63,317 nucleotides of DNA from Pseudobdellovibrionaceae bacterium. Its GTDB lineage: Bacteria; Bdellovibrionota; Bdellovibrionia; Bdellovibrionales; UBA1609. A program made the translations under genes and the position numbers. Each line of letters begins with the position of its first letter. Position 1 is the stretch's first letter. Positions 34,079 through 43,196 of the stretch are shown here, piece by piece. The stretch lies in the NCBI GenBank assembly GCA_018663505.1, contig JABJQG010000043.1, positions 1 to 63,317 of the forward strand, read 5' to 3'. The notes beneath the pieces were generated by a model. That model ran no database searches. It saw only the letters and a program-made list of their open reading frames with translations, and was not told where the DNA came from.

Positions 34079-35770
34079 ATGAACGAATTTAAACTTCTTA
34101 CTAAGAAAAAGATATTAGTTGTTAACTTATTAAGAATTGGTGACATAATTTCTAGTACTCCCATATTAAAAGGCATAAAAAATGAAAACCCTGGGGCAGA
34201 AATTCATTTACTTATTAATAAACAATTTTCTTTTATGGAGAACCTCATACCTTTTGTAGATAAATTCATATACTTCAATAGGACTAACTTTCAAAACTCC
34301 ATATGTAGTGAAGATCGCCCGTTATTCGAATCAATGCACCTATTAGACAGGTTTATACAAAAACTAAATATGAGTAAGTATAATGATGTGATTAACCTTT
34401 CGCAAAATAGATTATCAACGCAAATTTGTTCCCTCATTAATTGCGAAGAGCTTCATGGACTGTCATTATCTTCAAGAGGTGATATATCATCAAGCTCCTC
34501 ATGGTTTAGGTATTTAAATGACTATGAGAGTATTAGAAAGCAAAGTGTGTTTAATTATATAGATGTATTTAAAAGAGCAGTTTTAGTTAATCCAAATGGG
34601 TATAACAAAATTTATTTAAAAGAGAGTGTCAAGGGGATTCTTCTGGCAGATGGATTTATAAAAGCAAATCTAATAGGAAAAAGTATTGTTTCTATTCAGG
34701 TGCTTACAAGTGAAGAAAAGAAAAACTGGGGTGCTGAAAATTTTAAAGAATTAATAGAGAGCATTCTTTTGGAAAACGAGAATGTGGCCTGTGTGTTACT
34801 TGGTGCACCAAATGAAATTGATTATTTAAATAATCTAAAGAATTTAGTAAAAGGGCCTATTGCTGATAGATTACATATTTTTGCAGAATCACTTTCTGCA
34901 ACCTTCACTTTATTAAATCACAGTCAAATATTGATAACTGGAGATACAAGTATTAAGCACATGGGTGCTGCTGTGGATAATTTACCAATAATAGAGTTAA
35001 GCATTGGAAGCAGTCATTTAAAGAAAACCGGTGTTTATGTTAAGGATGCAGTAATTTTACAAGCTAAGAGAAGCTGCGCTCCATGTGGGCACGACAATAC
35101 CTGTGAGAACCAGCAATCTCTTGCTTGTCGTCAAGATATTGCTCCAAAGCTCGTTACAAAGATAGCTAACTATATACTTGGTGGAAGTCCTGTTAAAAAG
35201 ATAGAAAAAATATTTGCTTCTGAAAATTTACTATCTACTGAAGTATATTTAACAGAGTTTACAGGTTATGGGTTATGGTTTGCCACTAGTATTTGTGGTC
35301 AGCAAGATATTGTTAATGAAAAATTGAATCAATGGACTTGGGCGCATTTTCTGGACAATAAAATCGCAACAAGGAACTATGATTTTGAGCTACCGCATGA
35401 AGACCTCTTGATGAGTGACATAGCAAGGGTAAATATTAGAAAAAATGACCTAACTAGCTATTTTGAATATCAAAAATTAATAAAATATCGAAAATCTTTT
35501 TTAAGATCAATGCAGGGCAATGATTTTAGCTTATTCTCTCAATCTATAACAGCAATACTAAATCTTGATAGTATTGCTAATGATGCGCCCCTGCTTGAGC
35601 TTTATTACAATCAAATAGTTAGTAGCTGGAAATTAGGTTTAGCGAAAAATTTTTACCAAATTAGAAAACTTTCGATTGTTATTGATGACTTAATTACAAG
35701 ATATGAATCGAAAATGAAAATTTATCAAAAAGTAAAAGCACAGCATTTATTTAAAGGAGGTCATTTATGA
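34079..35770 (+). CDS. GT9-family heptosyltransferase-like protein (563 aa)
   Basis: The N-terminal half follows ADP-heptose:LPS heptosyltransferases: KKILVVNLLRIGDIISSTPI, LKGIKNENPGAEIHLL, LYxDVINLS-type KYNDVINLSQNR, SIQVLTSEEKKNWGAENFKE, and the donor-site segment ILITGDTSIKHMGAAVDNLP. It also has the Cys motif SCAPCGHDNTCENQQSLACR typical of this family. About 200 extra C-terminal residues are helical and unrecognised. It uses the TPR-Maf-GT9 context beside flagellar genes, suggesting protein (flagellin) rather than LPS as acceptor. Overlaps the 58-aa gene downstream (ATGA). Confidence 0.88.
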   Translation: MNEFKLLTKKKILVVNLLRIGDIISSTPILKGIKNENPGAEIHLLINKQFSFMENLIPFVDKFIYFNRTNFQNSICSEDRPLFESMHLLDRFIQKLNMSKYNDVINLSQNRLSTQICSLINCEELHGLSLSSRGDISSSSSWFRYLNDYESIRKQSVFNYIDVFKRAVLVNPNGYNKIYLKESVKGILLADGFIKANLIGKSIVSIQVLTSEEKKNWGAENFKELIESILLENENVACVLLGAPNEIDYLNNLKNLVKGPIADRLHIFAESLSATFTLLNHSQILITGDTSIKHMGAAVDNLPIIELSIGSSHLKKTGVYVKDAVILQAKRSCAPCGHDNTCENQQSLACRQDIAPKLVTKIANYILGGSPVKKIEKIFASENLLSTEVYLTEFTGYGLWFATSICGQQDIVNEKLNQWTWAHFLDNKIATRNYDFELPHEDLLMSDIARVNIRKNDLTSYFEYQKLIKYRKSFLRSMQGNDFSLFSQSITAILNLDSIANDAPLLELYYNQIVSSWKLGLAKNFYQIRKLSIVIDDLITRYESKMKIYQKVKAQHLFKGGHL

Positions 35771-35943
35771 CTGAAAATGCAGATTTAAAAATCAAATTAA
35801 AGAGGCTTGAACAGTTAACTCAAAAAATTATGAAAACTCAAGGCTATAATAAAGAAATCGAAAAGGTGAAAGTCTTAGAAGAACTTATTAGGGAGCAGTT
35901 TAAAAATGAAAATACTAATTCTTCAACTCGCCAGATTCGGTGA
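35767..35943 (+). CDS. Small coiled-coil protein (58 aa) between the two GT9 genes
   Basis: A 58-codon gene with a strong ribosome site (AAAGGAGG, 6 bases before ATG). It begins MTENADLKIKLKRLEQLTQK and continues as a charged helix (EIEKVKVLEELIREQFKNEN). Its start overlaps the preceding GT9 stop (ATGA) and its 3' end overlaps the next GT9 gene by 38 bases in another frame, so translational coupling is likely. No domain recognised; size and heptads suggest a small adaptor or subunit. Confidence 0.72.
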   Translation: MTENADLKIKLKRLEQLTQKIMKTQGYNKEIEKVKVLEELIREQFKNENTNSSTRQIR

Positions 35944-37420
35944 CATATATCAAACTTATCCGGCATTAAATGCTTTAAAAAGAGTTTATCCAAGTGCCAA
36001 GATAGATGTATTAGTTCGTGAAAAATTTGCTAAAGCCGCAGAAGCTTGTGAGAGTATTGATGAGATTATTCAGTTGAATACTAAGGAGATATTGCATCCT
36101 TTTCTCCAGCCTTTAACTTCAGATGAGGATACTTTTTCTGATGAGCTCAGTGAGTCCTTGTTGGAGATCGGTAAACTTTTGGATAAGTTGAAACTTAATG
36201 AATACACTCATATTTATAATATAAGTTTTTCTCCTTTATCGAGTTATTTGTTGTCAACACTAACGGAGGAAAGCATGCATATCGGTGGCTATTCTCGCCA
36301 TTCTGATGGGTATTTATCAATATTTGGGGATATTTCAGCATACTTTTACGCTCAGGTGGGTGTAGGTAAAAAGAATCGTTTTCATCTGTGTGACATCTTT
36401 GCAAATGTAGTTGGTGTAGAATTGGAAGATCGTGATTTTCAAGTGTCTCAAAATGCTCTTGCTGGAACAAAGGCTGAGTTGAGTCAGATTGATAAATATA
36501 TTTGTTTTCACTTAGCTGCAAGTACAGAAGATAAAACTCTTGAGCCTTTTAAGTGGGTGCAGGTTATAAGAAAACTTAGAGATATTAAAGACATTAGCAT
36601 TGTTTTGTTAGGTGCAGCCAATGAACAAACTATTGCCGACGAAGTTATGCAACAGATTGATGATAAGAGAATAATTAACCTTGTAGGTAATACAGAGTTT
36701 TCTGAGTTGCTGGGGGTGGTAAACAAAGCTCAATTGGTTGTCGGTGCAGATAGTCTATTTATGCAACTTGCAAACTTGGTACAAACCCCATGTTTAAATT
36801 TTTCTTTTCCCTCTGTTAATTTTTGGGAAACGGGTCCCTTAGCTTCACAAAGTGCGGTGGTTTACAAAGAATCAAGGGAGATGCTAACTTCAGATGTGCT
36901 AAGTAATGAAATCACTTTATTTCTTTCTAGTGATGAATTTAGCGATACTTGTATTCGAAAATCTGATAAGGGGTTAACTAGATATAATGTGGACTTGGAT
37001 GAGGTCTTTGATTTTCATTGGAATTTAATTAAAGCACTTTATCTTCCGGGGCAAGTTTTCCCACATCTTCTTTTGCAAGAGCACTTTCAAGCTATTTGGC
37101 AACTTAAGGATATTCTAGGTTTTGTTATTGACCAAGTAGAGAAAATGGAAGGTCAGTCGGATGATAAGTTACAAGATTTAAATTTATCCATTGTTGAAAG
37201 TGAACAGCTTATTGGTGCTATTTTTAGATTAGTCCCAGATTTAATGCCAATTTATTGGTGGTTTCAAACAGAAAAGATTAGAATTGCGCCAGCCCCTTTG
37301 AGCCACATTATTAATGAAACAAAATCTAAATATGAACAGTTATTAGCTGTGGTTGACTTATATATTTCTATGGACCCAGGAGCCGATCATAAACAAATTG
37401 CCCAACCATTGGAGGCCTAA
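35906..37420 (+). CDS. Second GT9-family heptosyltransferase-like protein (504 aa)
   Basis: Opens with the heptosyltransferase signature MKILILQLARFGDIYQTYPA then LNALKRVYPSAKIDVLVREK; KYICFHLAASTEDKTLEPFK and SIVLLGAANEQTIADEV are in the expected places, and VVGADSLFMQLANLVQTPCL corresponds to the donor-binding segment. It lacks the GT9 C-x-x-C-x-H cluster seen in the preceding gene. A ~150-residue C-terminal extension is helical. Start ATG at 35906, with GGGAG upstream. Its stop overlaps the next start by one base (TAATG). Confidence 0.87.
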   Translation: MKILILQLARFGDIYQTYPALNALKRVYPSAKIDVLVREKFAKAAEACESIDEIIQLNTKEILHPFLQPLTSDEDTFSDELSESLLEIGKLLDKLKLNEYTHIYNISFSPLSSYLLSTLTEESMHIGGYSRHSDGYLSIFGDISAYFYAQVGVGKKNRFHLCDIFANVVGVELEDRDFQVSQNALAGTKAELSQIDKYICFHLAASTEDKTLEPFKWVQVIRKLRDIKDISIVLLGAANEQTIADEVMQQIDDKRIINLVGNTEFSELLGVVNKAQLVVGADSLFMQLANLVQTPCLNFSFPSVNFWETGPLASQSAVVYKESREMLTSDVLSNEITLFLSSDEFSDTCIRKSDKGLTRYNVDLDEVFDFHWNLIKALYLPGQVFPHLLLQEHFQAIWQLKDILGFVIDQVEKMEGQSDDKLQDLNLSIVESEQLIGAIFRLVPDLMPIYWWFQTEKIRIAPAPLSHIINETKSKYEQLLAVVDLYISMDPGADHKQIAQPLEA

Positions 37421-38037
37421 TGGAAACAGTTGTCATAAAAAGAGAAGATCTTATTAGTAGAAATTCAGATAATAAATTTTTGCAACAAGTAATTAGGAAG
37501 ATTGAGAAAGATTATTGGGATGATGGTAAGGTATTATTTGATGTACATTTAGATGGAATACTTATCGATGAATCTTCTCCATTCAATAATTTAGATATTC
37601 AATCTAATGACTATTCAGAAATTAAATTAAGAGTTCAGCTTTTGGATGATTTAGTATGGTCCACGGTAGACTCTACATTAGAGTATGTGAAAAAATTATC
37701 TACTTTCTGTGAATCCACAGTTGATAAGTATAGAAAAGAAAAATATGAAGCAGCCTTAAGGGATTTGGTGCAAATCGTAGATAGCGCACAATGGACATTT
37801 GAATCGGTGACACTAATTAATACTCAGCTTACTAAAAAATGTCCAACGGCATATCAGTCTCAATTCGCCCTTTGGATGAATACTGAGTTGAAGTTCGTCA
37901 ACGTTCTAAAGGAGCTTATTGAATCCTTTGATTCTAGCGACTATATATTACAAGCCGACATTCTTGAATTTGATTTTTTAACTATTCTTGATGAAAGTTT
38001 AGTTTATTTAGAGTCTATTAAAAATACCCGAGTATAA
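37420..38037 (+). CDS. Orphan protein ending the glycosylation island
   Basis: A 205-aa acidic protein that starts on the last base of the preceding stop (TAATG), so it is coupled to the GT9 gene. It has no signal peptide or membrane helix. A beta-rich first 75 residues (GKVLFDVHLDGILIDESSPF) is followed by long helices (STLEYVKKLSTFCESTVDKY, YEAALRDLVQIVDSAQWTFE). No family is recognised. About 57 bases of spacer and a likely promoter separate it from the histidine kinase. Confidence 0.78.
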   Translation: METVVIKREDLISRNSDNKFLQQVIRKIEKDYWDDGKVLFDVHLDGILIDESSPFNNLDIQSNDYSEIKLRVQLLDDLVWSTVDSTLEYVKKLSTFCESTVDKYRKEKYEAALRDLVQIVDSAQWTFESVTLINTQLTKKCPTAYQSQFALWMNTELKFVNVLKELIESFDSSDYILQADILEFDFLTILDESLVYLESIKNTRV

Positions 38038-38094
38038 TTTCATAGACATGAGAAGTTCCTAGATAGTTTTGAAAAACTAAGATAAATTAGTATT

Positions 38095-40098
38095 ATGAAT
38101 ACGAACTCTATCACTTGGTTTGGACCCTGGCCACAATTACCTGATGCTTACTTAAAGTTAGCACATGGGTACAATATTCACTATATACCAGTAAGTTCTT
38201 TCGCGGAATTACAAAGTCAAAGTGACTCTAGACCATTAAAATTAATTGGACCTTTGAAAGGTGATCTCGCAGGAGCCACTGACGCAGATAATTATTTTAA
38301 TTCAGAACAAAATGAATCTATCCTTTGGATTAATGAAAAATCTGAGATGGATGATTTGATCTATATAGCTAATCAAAATTCAGTATATGGGGTTGTTAAT
38401 ATTCTAAAAGATTGCTCAGCAATGGAGGGTGGTTTAAGTGAATTTATTGGCAATTACAATAAAAAGATAGAACGTAAACAGTTGCATAAAAATTTAAAAG
38501 ATAAAAATCTAGAGTTGGATTCCTTAAATTTAAACTTAAAAGAGCTAGTAAAGGCTCGAACTGAAGACTTGGAAACATCCCGGCAGTTACTCAGTCAGAA
38601 GGCTATGAGCCTAAAAAAACTAGTTAGTTTTGTAGATACAGTTTCTTTTCAGGCAGATTTCGAAGGGATCCTCAGTTTTCTTCATCGAGAAATTAAAAAG
38701 TTTGAAAATATAGGCACGCCATTACTTATGTATACCCTCAACCATCAGTTAACCAAAATAGTTTCTATTCAAGGCGGGGCAATATCCAGTCATAGTTGTC
38801 GACAAAAAAAATTATTTGAAGAATTAAAAGTCACAAGGAATGAAGAAGAGCTTCAGTTACGTTTAGCAAATGAACTGGGGCGCCCCTTTAACAGAATTTT
38901 GCCAATAACTTTAATATTGAATAAACATAATTTTTCTGGAGAAGTAGGAGCATTGTTAATGTTTGAGCACCAGCTCGGAGGCCAAGAGCTTCATAAGTTT
39001 ATGGAGTTTATTACAGAAAGACTACAGGCTGTAAGCATTGCCGTAGAAAAATTACTTTTGGAAGATGACTTTATTGAGAACTCAAAATTATGGGAATATA
39101 CATTTGATGGTGTGGAAAATCCAATTGCTATTGTAGATGAAAACTTTAATTTACTGAGGTCCAATACACATTTTCAAAAAAATAATAAATTCACAAACTG
39201 CTATGAAATATTTCAAGGTAGGGAAGCTCCTTGCACCGGCTGTCCCATGAGTCCAAATAAGAATGAAAGTGCGGGCTTTGTTTCAAAAAATGAAAAAACT
39301 TATCAGGTGTTTTCATATCCAATTAAATTTGAGAGTCAAAGTAAGGTAAAGGTTTTTGTTAACTATTATTTGGATGTAACTCGAACTAAAGCTCTTCAAT
39401 CTAAAGTTATACAAAATGAAAAAGTGGCGGCAATAGGGCATTTAGCAGGAAATATAGCACACGAACTAAATAACCCACTTTCTGGAATAAAAGCCATGAC
39501 ACAATTTTTGCTTCAAGAAATTGTTGATGATAAATCGCTTCGAGATGATATCAATGAAGTAAATAAAGCAGTAGTTCGATGCCAACAAATAATTAGTAAT
39601 CTTTTGGATTTCACTAAGGAAGGTGAGGCTGAGGATGAGGAAGGCAGTTTAACAGACTTAGTGGCAACAACATTGCCATTATTAAAAACTATTTTATCAG
39701 ACCATAATGTGGAGATAAATTTGTCAAATTCGGTGGGCAAAATTAAGGGATCCATGCCTTTAATTCAGCAGGTTATATTTAACTTAGTAAAAAATGCTTG
39801 TCAGGCGATTAAGGTCGGACCGGGGAGTATTCAAATATCAACAGGGTCCAATGATGATTATTGGTCATGGTTTGAGATTAGGGACTCTGGCGCAGGTATG
39901 AGTCCAGGGGTTATTGAATCTATTTTTGAGCCTTTTTATACTACAAAAAAAGAAGGCGATGGCACGGGGCTCGGACTTTTTATTAGTAAAAATATTGTTG
40001 ATAAATTCAAGGGAACCATTGAAATTAAGTCTCATTTAGGAGAGGGTACTACCTTTAAAGTAAGTTTTCCAAAAATAAATCACAAGGAGATAGCTTGA
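38095..40098 (+). CDS. Soluble hybrid-type sensor histidine kinase with Cys-bearing PAS domain
   Basis: A cytoplasmic kinase. Residues 1-125 look like a degenerate receiver domain; 125-175 is coiled coil; ~175-320 may be GAF-like; ~330-430 is a PAS domain with C369, C380 and C383 in NCYEIFQGREAPCTGCP, a pattern seen in redox- or metal-sensing PAS domains. The HisKA box GHLAGNIAHELNNPL places the phospho-His at H456. The ATPase has the N box (IQQVIFNLVKNACQAI), G1 (IRDSGAGM) and G2 (GDGTGLGLFIS). It overlaps the receiver gene by 4 bases, its presumed partner. Confidence 0.93.
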   Translation: MNTNSITWFGPWPQLPDAYLKLAHGYNIHYIPVSSFAELQSQSDSRPLKLIGPLKGDLAGATDADNYFNSEQNESILWINEKSEMDDLIYIANQNSVYGVVNILKDCSAMEGGLSEFIGNYNKKIERKQLHKNLKDKNLELDSLNLNLKELVKARTEDLETSRQLLSQKAMSLKKLVSFVDTVSFQADFEGILSFLHREIKKFENIGTPLLMYTLNHQLTKIVSIQGGAISSHSCRQKKLFEELKVTRNEEELQLRLANELGRPFNRILPITLILNKHNFSGEVGALLMFEHQLGGQELHKFMEFITERLQAVSIAVEKLLLEDDFIENSKLWEYTFDGVENPIAIVDENFNLLRSNTHFQKNNKFTNCYEIFQGREAPCTGCPMSPNKNESAGFVSKNEKTYQVFSYPIKFESQSKVKVFVNYYLDVTRTKALQSKVIQNEKVAAIGHLAGNIAHELNNPLSGIKAMTQFLLQEIVDDKSLRDDINEVNKAVVRCQQIISNLLDFTKEGEAEDEEGSLTDLVATTLPLLKTILSDHNVEINLSNSVGKIKGSMPLIQQVIFNLVKNACQAIKVGPGSIQISTGSNDDYWSWFEIRDSGAGMSPGVIESIFEPFYTTKKEGDGTGLGLFISKNIVDKFKGTIEIKSHLGEGTTFKVSFPKINHKEIA

Positions 40099-40460
40099 GA
40101 ATATTGATAGTTGATGACGAACCAATTATAAGGCGGTCTCTGTTGCGAGTGGGTAAATCTCTAGGTGACGAGATGTTTGAAGCTGAGGACGGACTTTTGG
40201 GATTTGAGGCTATGAAAAGTGTTAAACCAGACCTGGTATTTCTTGATGTTCTTATGCCTAAGTTAACAGGGCCGCAGATGCTAGAAAAGGTAGGTGATAA
40301 AGGCGACATAAAGGTGGTCCTTATGTCAGCTTATTCTGGTGAGTATAACTTGCAAACGGCAAAAGCTTTAGGTGCAGATTTGTTTCTGGCAAAACCTTTT
40401 GATGATATATTTAAAGTATTTAATGAAGCAAAAAAACTGGTTGGGGGTACTCATGACTGA
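40095..40460 (+). CDS. Single-domain response regulator
   Basis: A 121-aa receiver domain without output domain: MRILIVDDEP (acidic pocket), the phospho-acceptor D51 in VFLDVLMPKLTGP, the switch VVLMSAYSG, and LAKPF with the conserved Lys. TTG start overlapping the kinase stop, preceded by AAGGAGA. It is coupled to the kinase before it and to the PilZ-like gene after it, suggesting a phosphorelay that controls a c-di-GMP-type output. Confidence 0.93.
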   Translation: MRILIVDDEPIIRRSLLRVGKSLGDEMFEAEDGLLGFEAMKSVKPDLVFLDVLMPKLTGPQMLEKVGDKGDIKVVLMSAYSGEYNLQTAKALGADLFLAKPFDDIFKVFNEAKKLVGGTHD

Positions 40461-40803
40461 TCAAGGGACAAATGAAATCAGAGAGAAAGTAAAACCTTAC
40501 CCAATGAAATTAAACCTTGTGGGTGGCAAGATTATAAAAGGTGAGATTTTAAAACTTACGGAGGTTGGATTTTTATCGGATTTAAAGGGTGAGTTTGTGG
40601 AGGTAGGCGATGCGTATAAAGCTGACTTTACAATTCCTGTTTTTAGTAAACATATAACCATTGATATTATTATTATAAAAACTTACGACCATTATATGTC
40701 TAAAGATAATGTTGTGCGTATTGTAGAATGTCATTATGAGTTTATTGGTGACGATATTAAACAAGAAATTAATAGATTTTTAGAAGCCATACAGCAAACA
40801 TAG
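40453..40803 (+). CDS. PilZ-like protein
   Basis: A 116-aa protein overlapping the receiver gene by 8 bases. It reads like a PilZ domain by pattern (YPMKLNLVGGKIIKGEILKL, TEVGFLSDLKGEFVEVGDAY, ADFTIPVFSKHITIDIIIIK) but the canonical RxxxR c-di-GMP motif is not visible, so ligand binding is uncertain. ATG 40453 is used because the upstream frame overlaps the receiver coding region. It probably acts downstream of the kinase/receiver pair. Confidence 0.65.
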   Translation: MTDQGTNEIREKVKPYPMKLNLVGGKIIKGEILKLTEVGFLSDLKGEFVEVGDAYKADFTIPVFSKHITIDIIIIKTYDHYMSKDNVVRIVECHYEFIGDDIKQEINRFLEAIQQT

Positions 40804-40816
40804 AAAAGGTGATAAT

Positions 40817-41362
40817 TTGCGTATAATATCAGGGAAATTTAAAGGCCGTATTTTAAAAAGTTTTAAGGCTCCTCATATTCGGCCCACAACAGATAGGGTT
40901 AAGGAAACTATTTTTAATGTACTTACCGGCTATGTGGATGGGGCTTCAGTTCTTGACCTATTTGCTGGTACAGGAAACTTATCAATAGAGGCCATTTCTC
41001 GAGGCGCTACTCAGGTGGTTAGTGTTGAGAATCATAAAAAATCTATTCAAATTATTAAGTCTAATATGCAGCACTTTAAGATTTCTAATGAAGAAATTAA
41101 AATAGTGTCAAAGGATGTTCTTTCTTTTTTAAAAAAAGCTCCAGAGCAGGTGTTTAACGTGATCCTTATTGATCCTCCTTTTACAGAAAAGATGGCACAC
41201 GAGGTCATGGAAGCCCTTGTAAATACTTCAATATTTGACGACAACAGTCTCATTATGATCGAGTCCTCTTCACAAGAACGTATTGATGATAGCTATGGTC
41301 CACTGAAGTTGCAAAGCCGTAAAAATTTTGGTGATAAATGGGTTTCATTTTTTAGTCTTTAG
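40817..41362 (+). CDS. rsmD: 16S rRNA (guanine-966-N2)-methyltransferase RsmD
   Basis: Methylates G966 of 16S rRNA. Hallmarks: MRIISGKFKGRILKSF, RPTTDRVKETIFNVLTGY, SAM motif SVLDLFAGTGNLSIEAISRG and the N6/N2-methyltransferase motif ILIDPPF. At 181 aa it is standard. TTG start with AAAAGGTG upstream. rsmD-coaD is a common pairing, and coaD follows here after 15 bases. Confidence 0.95.
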   Translation: MRIISGKFKGRILKSFKAPHIRPTTDRVKETIFNVLTGYVDGASVLDLFAGTGNLSIEAISRGATQVVSVENHKKSIQIIKSNMQHFKISNEEIKIVSKDVLSFLKKAPEQVFNVILIDPPFTEKMAHEVMEALVNTSIFDDNSLIMIESSSQERIDDSYGPLKLQSRKNFGDKWVSFFSL

Positions 41363-41377
41363 AGCTAAGTTACTCTC

Positions 41378-41857
41378 ATGAATAAAGCTATGTATACGGG
41401 AAGTTTTGATCCAATAACATTTGGTCATGTGAATATCATTAAGCGTGCTGCAAAAATTGTTGATGAGCTTTTAGTTTTGGTCTGTTTTTCTGCATCAAAA
41501 CAATATTTATTTTCTCCAGAAGAACGAGTGGCTTTGATTCAAGAATCCATAGCTACCTTGGGTTTAAAAAATGTTAAAGTTTCCTTTTATGAAGGCCTTG
41601 TTGTTGACTACGCTATGAAACATAATATTTCTCTTTTAGTGCGTGGGATGCGTGCTGTTTCTGACTTTGAACATGAAAGTGCCATGTCTAGAATTAATAA
41701 TGAATTGTATTCGGAAATAGAAACCATTGGTTTGTTTTCTGACCCGGGAGTGAGTCATATTTCGTCAAGGTTTGTTAAAGAAATAGCTAAGAATAATGGA
41801 AGCTTACAAGGCTTGGTTCCCGAGCCAGTGCAAATAAAAATAAAGGAAAAATTATGA
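41378..41857 (+). CDS. coaD: Phosphopantetheine adenylyltransferase CoaD
   Basis: Catalyses the penultimate step of coenzyme A synthesis. The nucleotidyltransferase signature is MYTGSFDPITFGHVNIIKRA (TxGHxxI), with EERVALIQESI, LLVRGMRAVSDFEHESAMSR and SHISSRFVKEIAKNNGSLQG. At 159 aa it is full length. It follows rsmD and overlaps the aminotransferase by 4 bases. No clear ribosome site precedes ATG, so translation may depend on coupling to rsmD. Confidence 0.96.
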   Translation: MNKAMYTGSFDPITFGHVNIIKRAAKIVDELLVLVCFSASKQYLFSPEERVALIQESIATLGLKNVKVSFYEGLVVDYAMKHNISLLVRGMRAVSDFEHESAMSRINNELYSEIETIGLFSDPGVSHISSRFVKEIAKNNGSLQGLVPEPVQIKIKEKL

Positions 41858-43053
41858 TTTCAGATAGAGCAAAGGGTCTTCAGCCGTCCCCAACCTTAGC
41901 TTTAGCAACAAAAGCTAAAGAACTTAAAGCACAGGGGCATGATGTGATATCTCTTTCGGTGGGTGAACCAGATTGGGACACCTTTGATAGTGTAAAGAGG
42001 GCTGGGATTTTGGCTATTGAAAATGGAGAAACAAAATATGCGCCTTCAAACGGTATACCTGAATTAAGAAAAGCCATAGCAGGCCAGGTTAATAATGATT
42101 TGTCTGTAAATTATAAAGACACAGAAGTGACGGTTTCAACGGGTGGAAAATTTATTTTATTTTCTATTATGCAAGTTATATGCAATCCCGGAGATGAAGT
42201 GATTATTCCAGCTCCTTACTGGGTGAGTTACCCTGTGATGACCGAGCTTGCTGGAGGTAAACCTATTGTTGTTGAGTGCGGTAAATCTGAAAATTATAAA
42301 CTAACTCCAGAGCTTTTGGAAAAAAGCATAACTAAAAAAACAAAGGCTCTTATTTTAAACTCACCATCTAATCCAACGGGTTTTTATTATTCTTTAGCTG
42401 AGCTAAAAGCGTTGGCAAAAGTTTTAGAATCTCATCCGGGTATTGTTATTATTTCTGATGATATTTATAATCGTTTAGTTTTCTCTGACTCTGGATTAGC
42501 TCCACATATTCTAATGGCCAGTAAAAAGCTGAAAGACAGAACTGTTATCGTAAATGGAGTTTCAAAAACTTACTCTATGACCGGGTGGCGACTAGGTTGG
42601 GCTTTGGGACCTGCAGAAATAATTGGCGCTATGAATAAATATCAGAGCCAGACAGTGAGCTGTGCAAGCCCGTTTACCCAAAAGGCGGCTGTTCAGGCAA
42701 TTGTGGCCGGTGGGCAGGAATTCGCAGAGTCCTTAATAAAATTAAAAAAACGACGTGATTTTGTTTTTTCTCAATTAACTGACATAGATGGCTTTGAGCT
42801 ACAAGAGCCTCAGGGGGCATTTTATGCTTGGCCAAATGTATCGGCGCATTTTGGTAAATCATATGATGGACAAAAAATTGAAAACTCTAAAGACTTTGCT
42901 AAACATTTATTAGAAGATCAAATGGTGGTGGCTGTACCAGGTGTTGATTTTGGATTAGAAGGTTATTTAAGAATGAGCTATGCTCTTTCAACAGACCGTA
43001 TGGGAGAGGCTGTCACTCGGATCAAATCATTTTTAGCTAAACTTGAATCGTAA
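41854..43053 (+). CDS. aspC: Pyridoxal-phosphate aminotransferase, aspartate-type
   Basis: A class I/II (AspAT-Ib-like) aminotransferase, 399 aa: DVISLSVGEPDWDTFDSVKR, TKYAPSNGIPELRKAIA, TVSTGGKFILFSIMQVI, PAPYWVSYPVMTELAGGKPI, ILNSPSNPTGFYYS, IISDDIYNRLVFSD and the PLP-lysine in NGVSKTYSMTGWRLGWALGP. It most resembles aspartate/prephenate aminotransferases, but the exact substrate cannot be read from sequence. It overlaps coaD. Confidence 0.9.
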   Translation: MISDRAKGLQPSPTLALATKAKELKAQGHDVISLSVGEPDWDTFDSVKRAGILAIENGETKYAPSNGIPELRKAIAGQVNNDLSVNYKDTEVTVSTGGKFILFSIMQVICNPGDEVIIPAPYWVSYPVMTELAGGKPIVVECGKSENYKLTPELLEKSITKKTKALILNSPSNPTGFYYSLAELKALAKVLESHPGIVIISDDIYNRLVFSDSGLAPHILMASKKLKDRTVIVNGVSKTYSMTGWRLGWALGPAEIIGAMNKYQSQTVSCASPFTQKAAVQAIVAGGQEFAESLIKLKKRRDFVFSQLTDIDGFELQEPQGAFYAWPNVSAHFGKSYDGQKIENSKDFAKHLLEDQMVVAVPGVDFGLEGYLRMSYALSTDRMGEAVTRIKSFLAKLES

Positions 43054-43196
43054 AATAGGAAATCACTTTACTGAACTAACATTTTATTAACCTGGAGGCA
43101 CCTAGACTTCAGTCTATTGTGTCCTCAAACTCTTTTCTGTACAATATAACAAGGGGCATGGGAATTTTCAGTGCTTGAATTTTATTAGGGGAAAGT

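Noticed and set aside
36195-36521. 108-codon minus-strand open frame inside the second GT9 gene
   Set aside because: Antisense shadow of a well-supported coding region; no ribosome site or family match.
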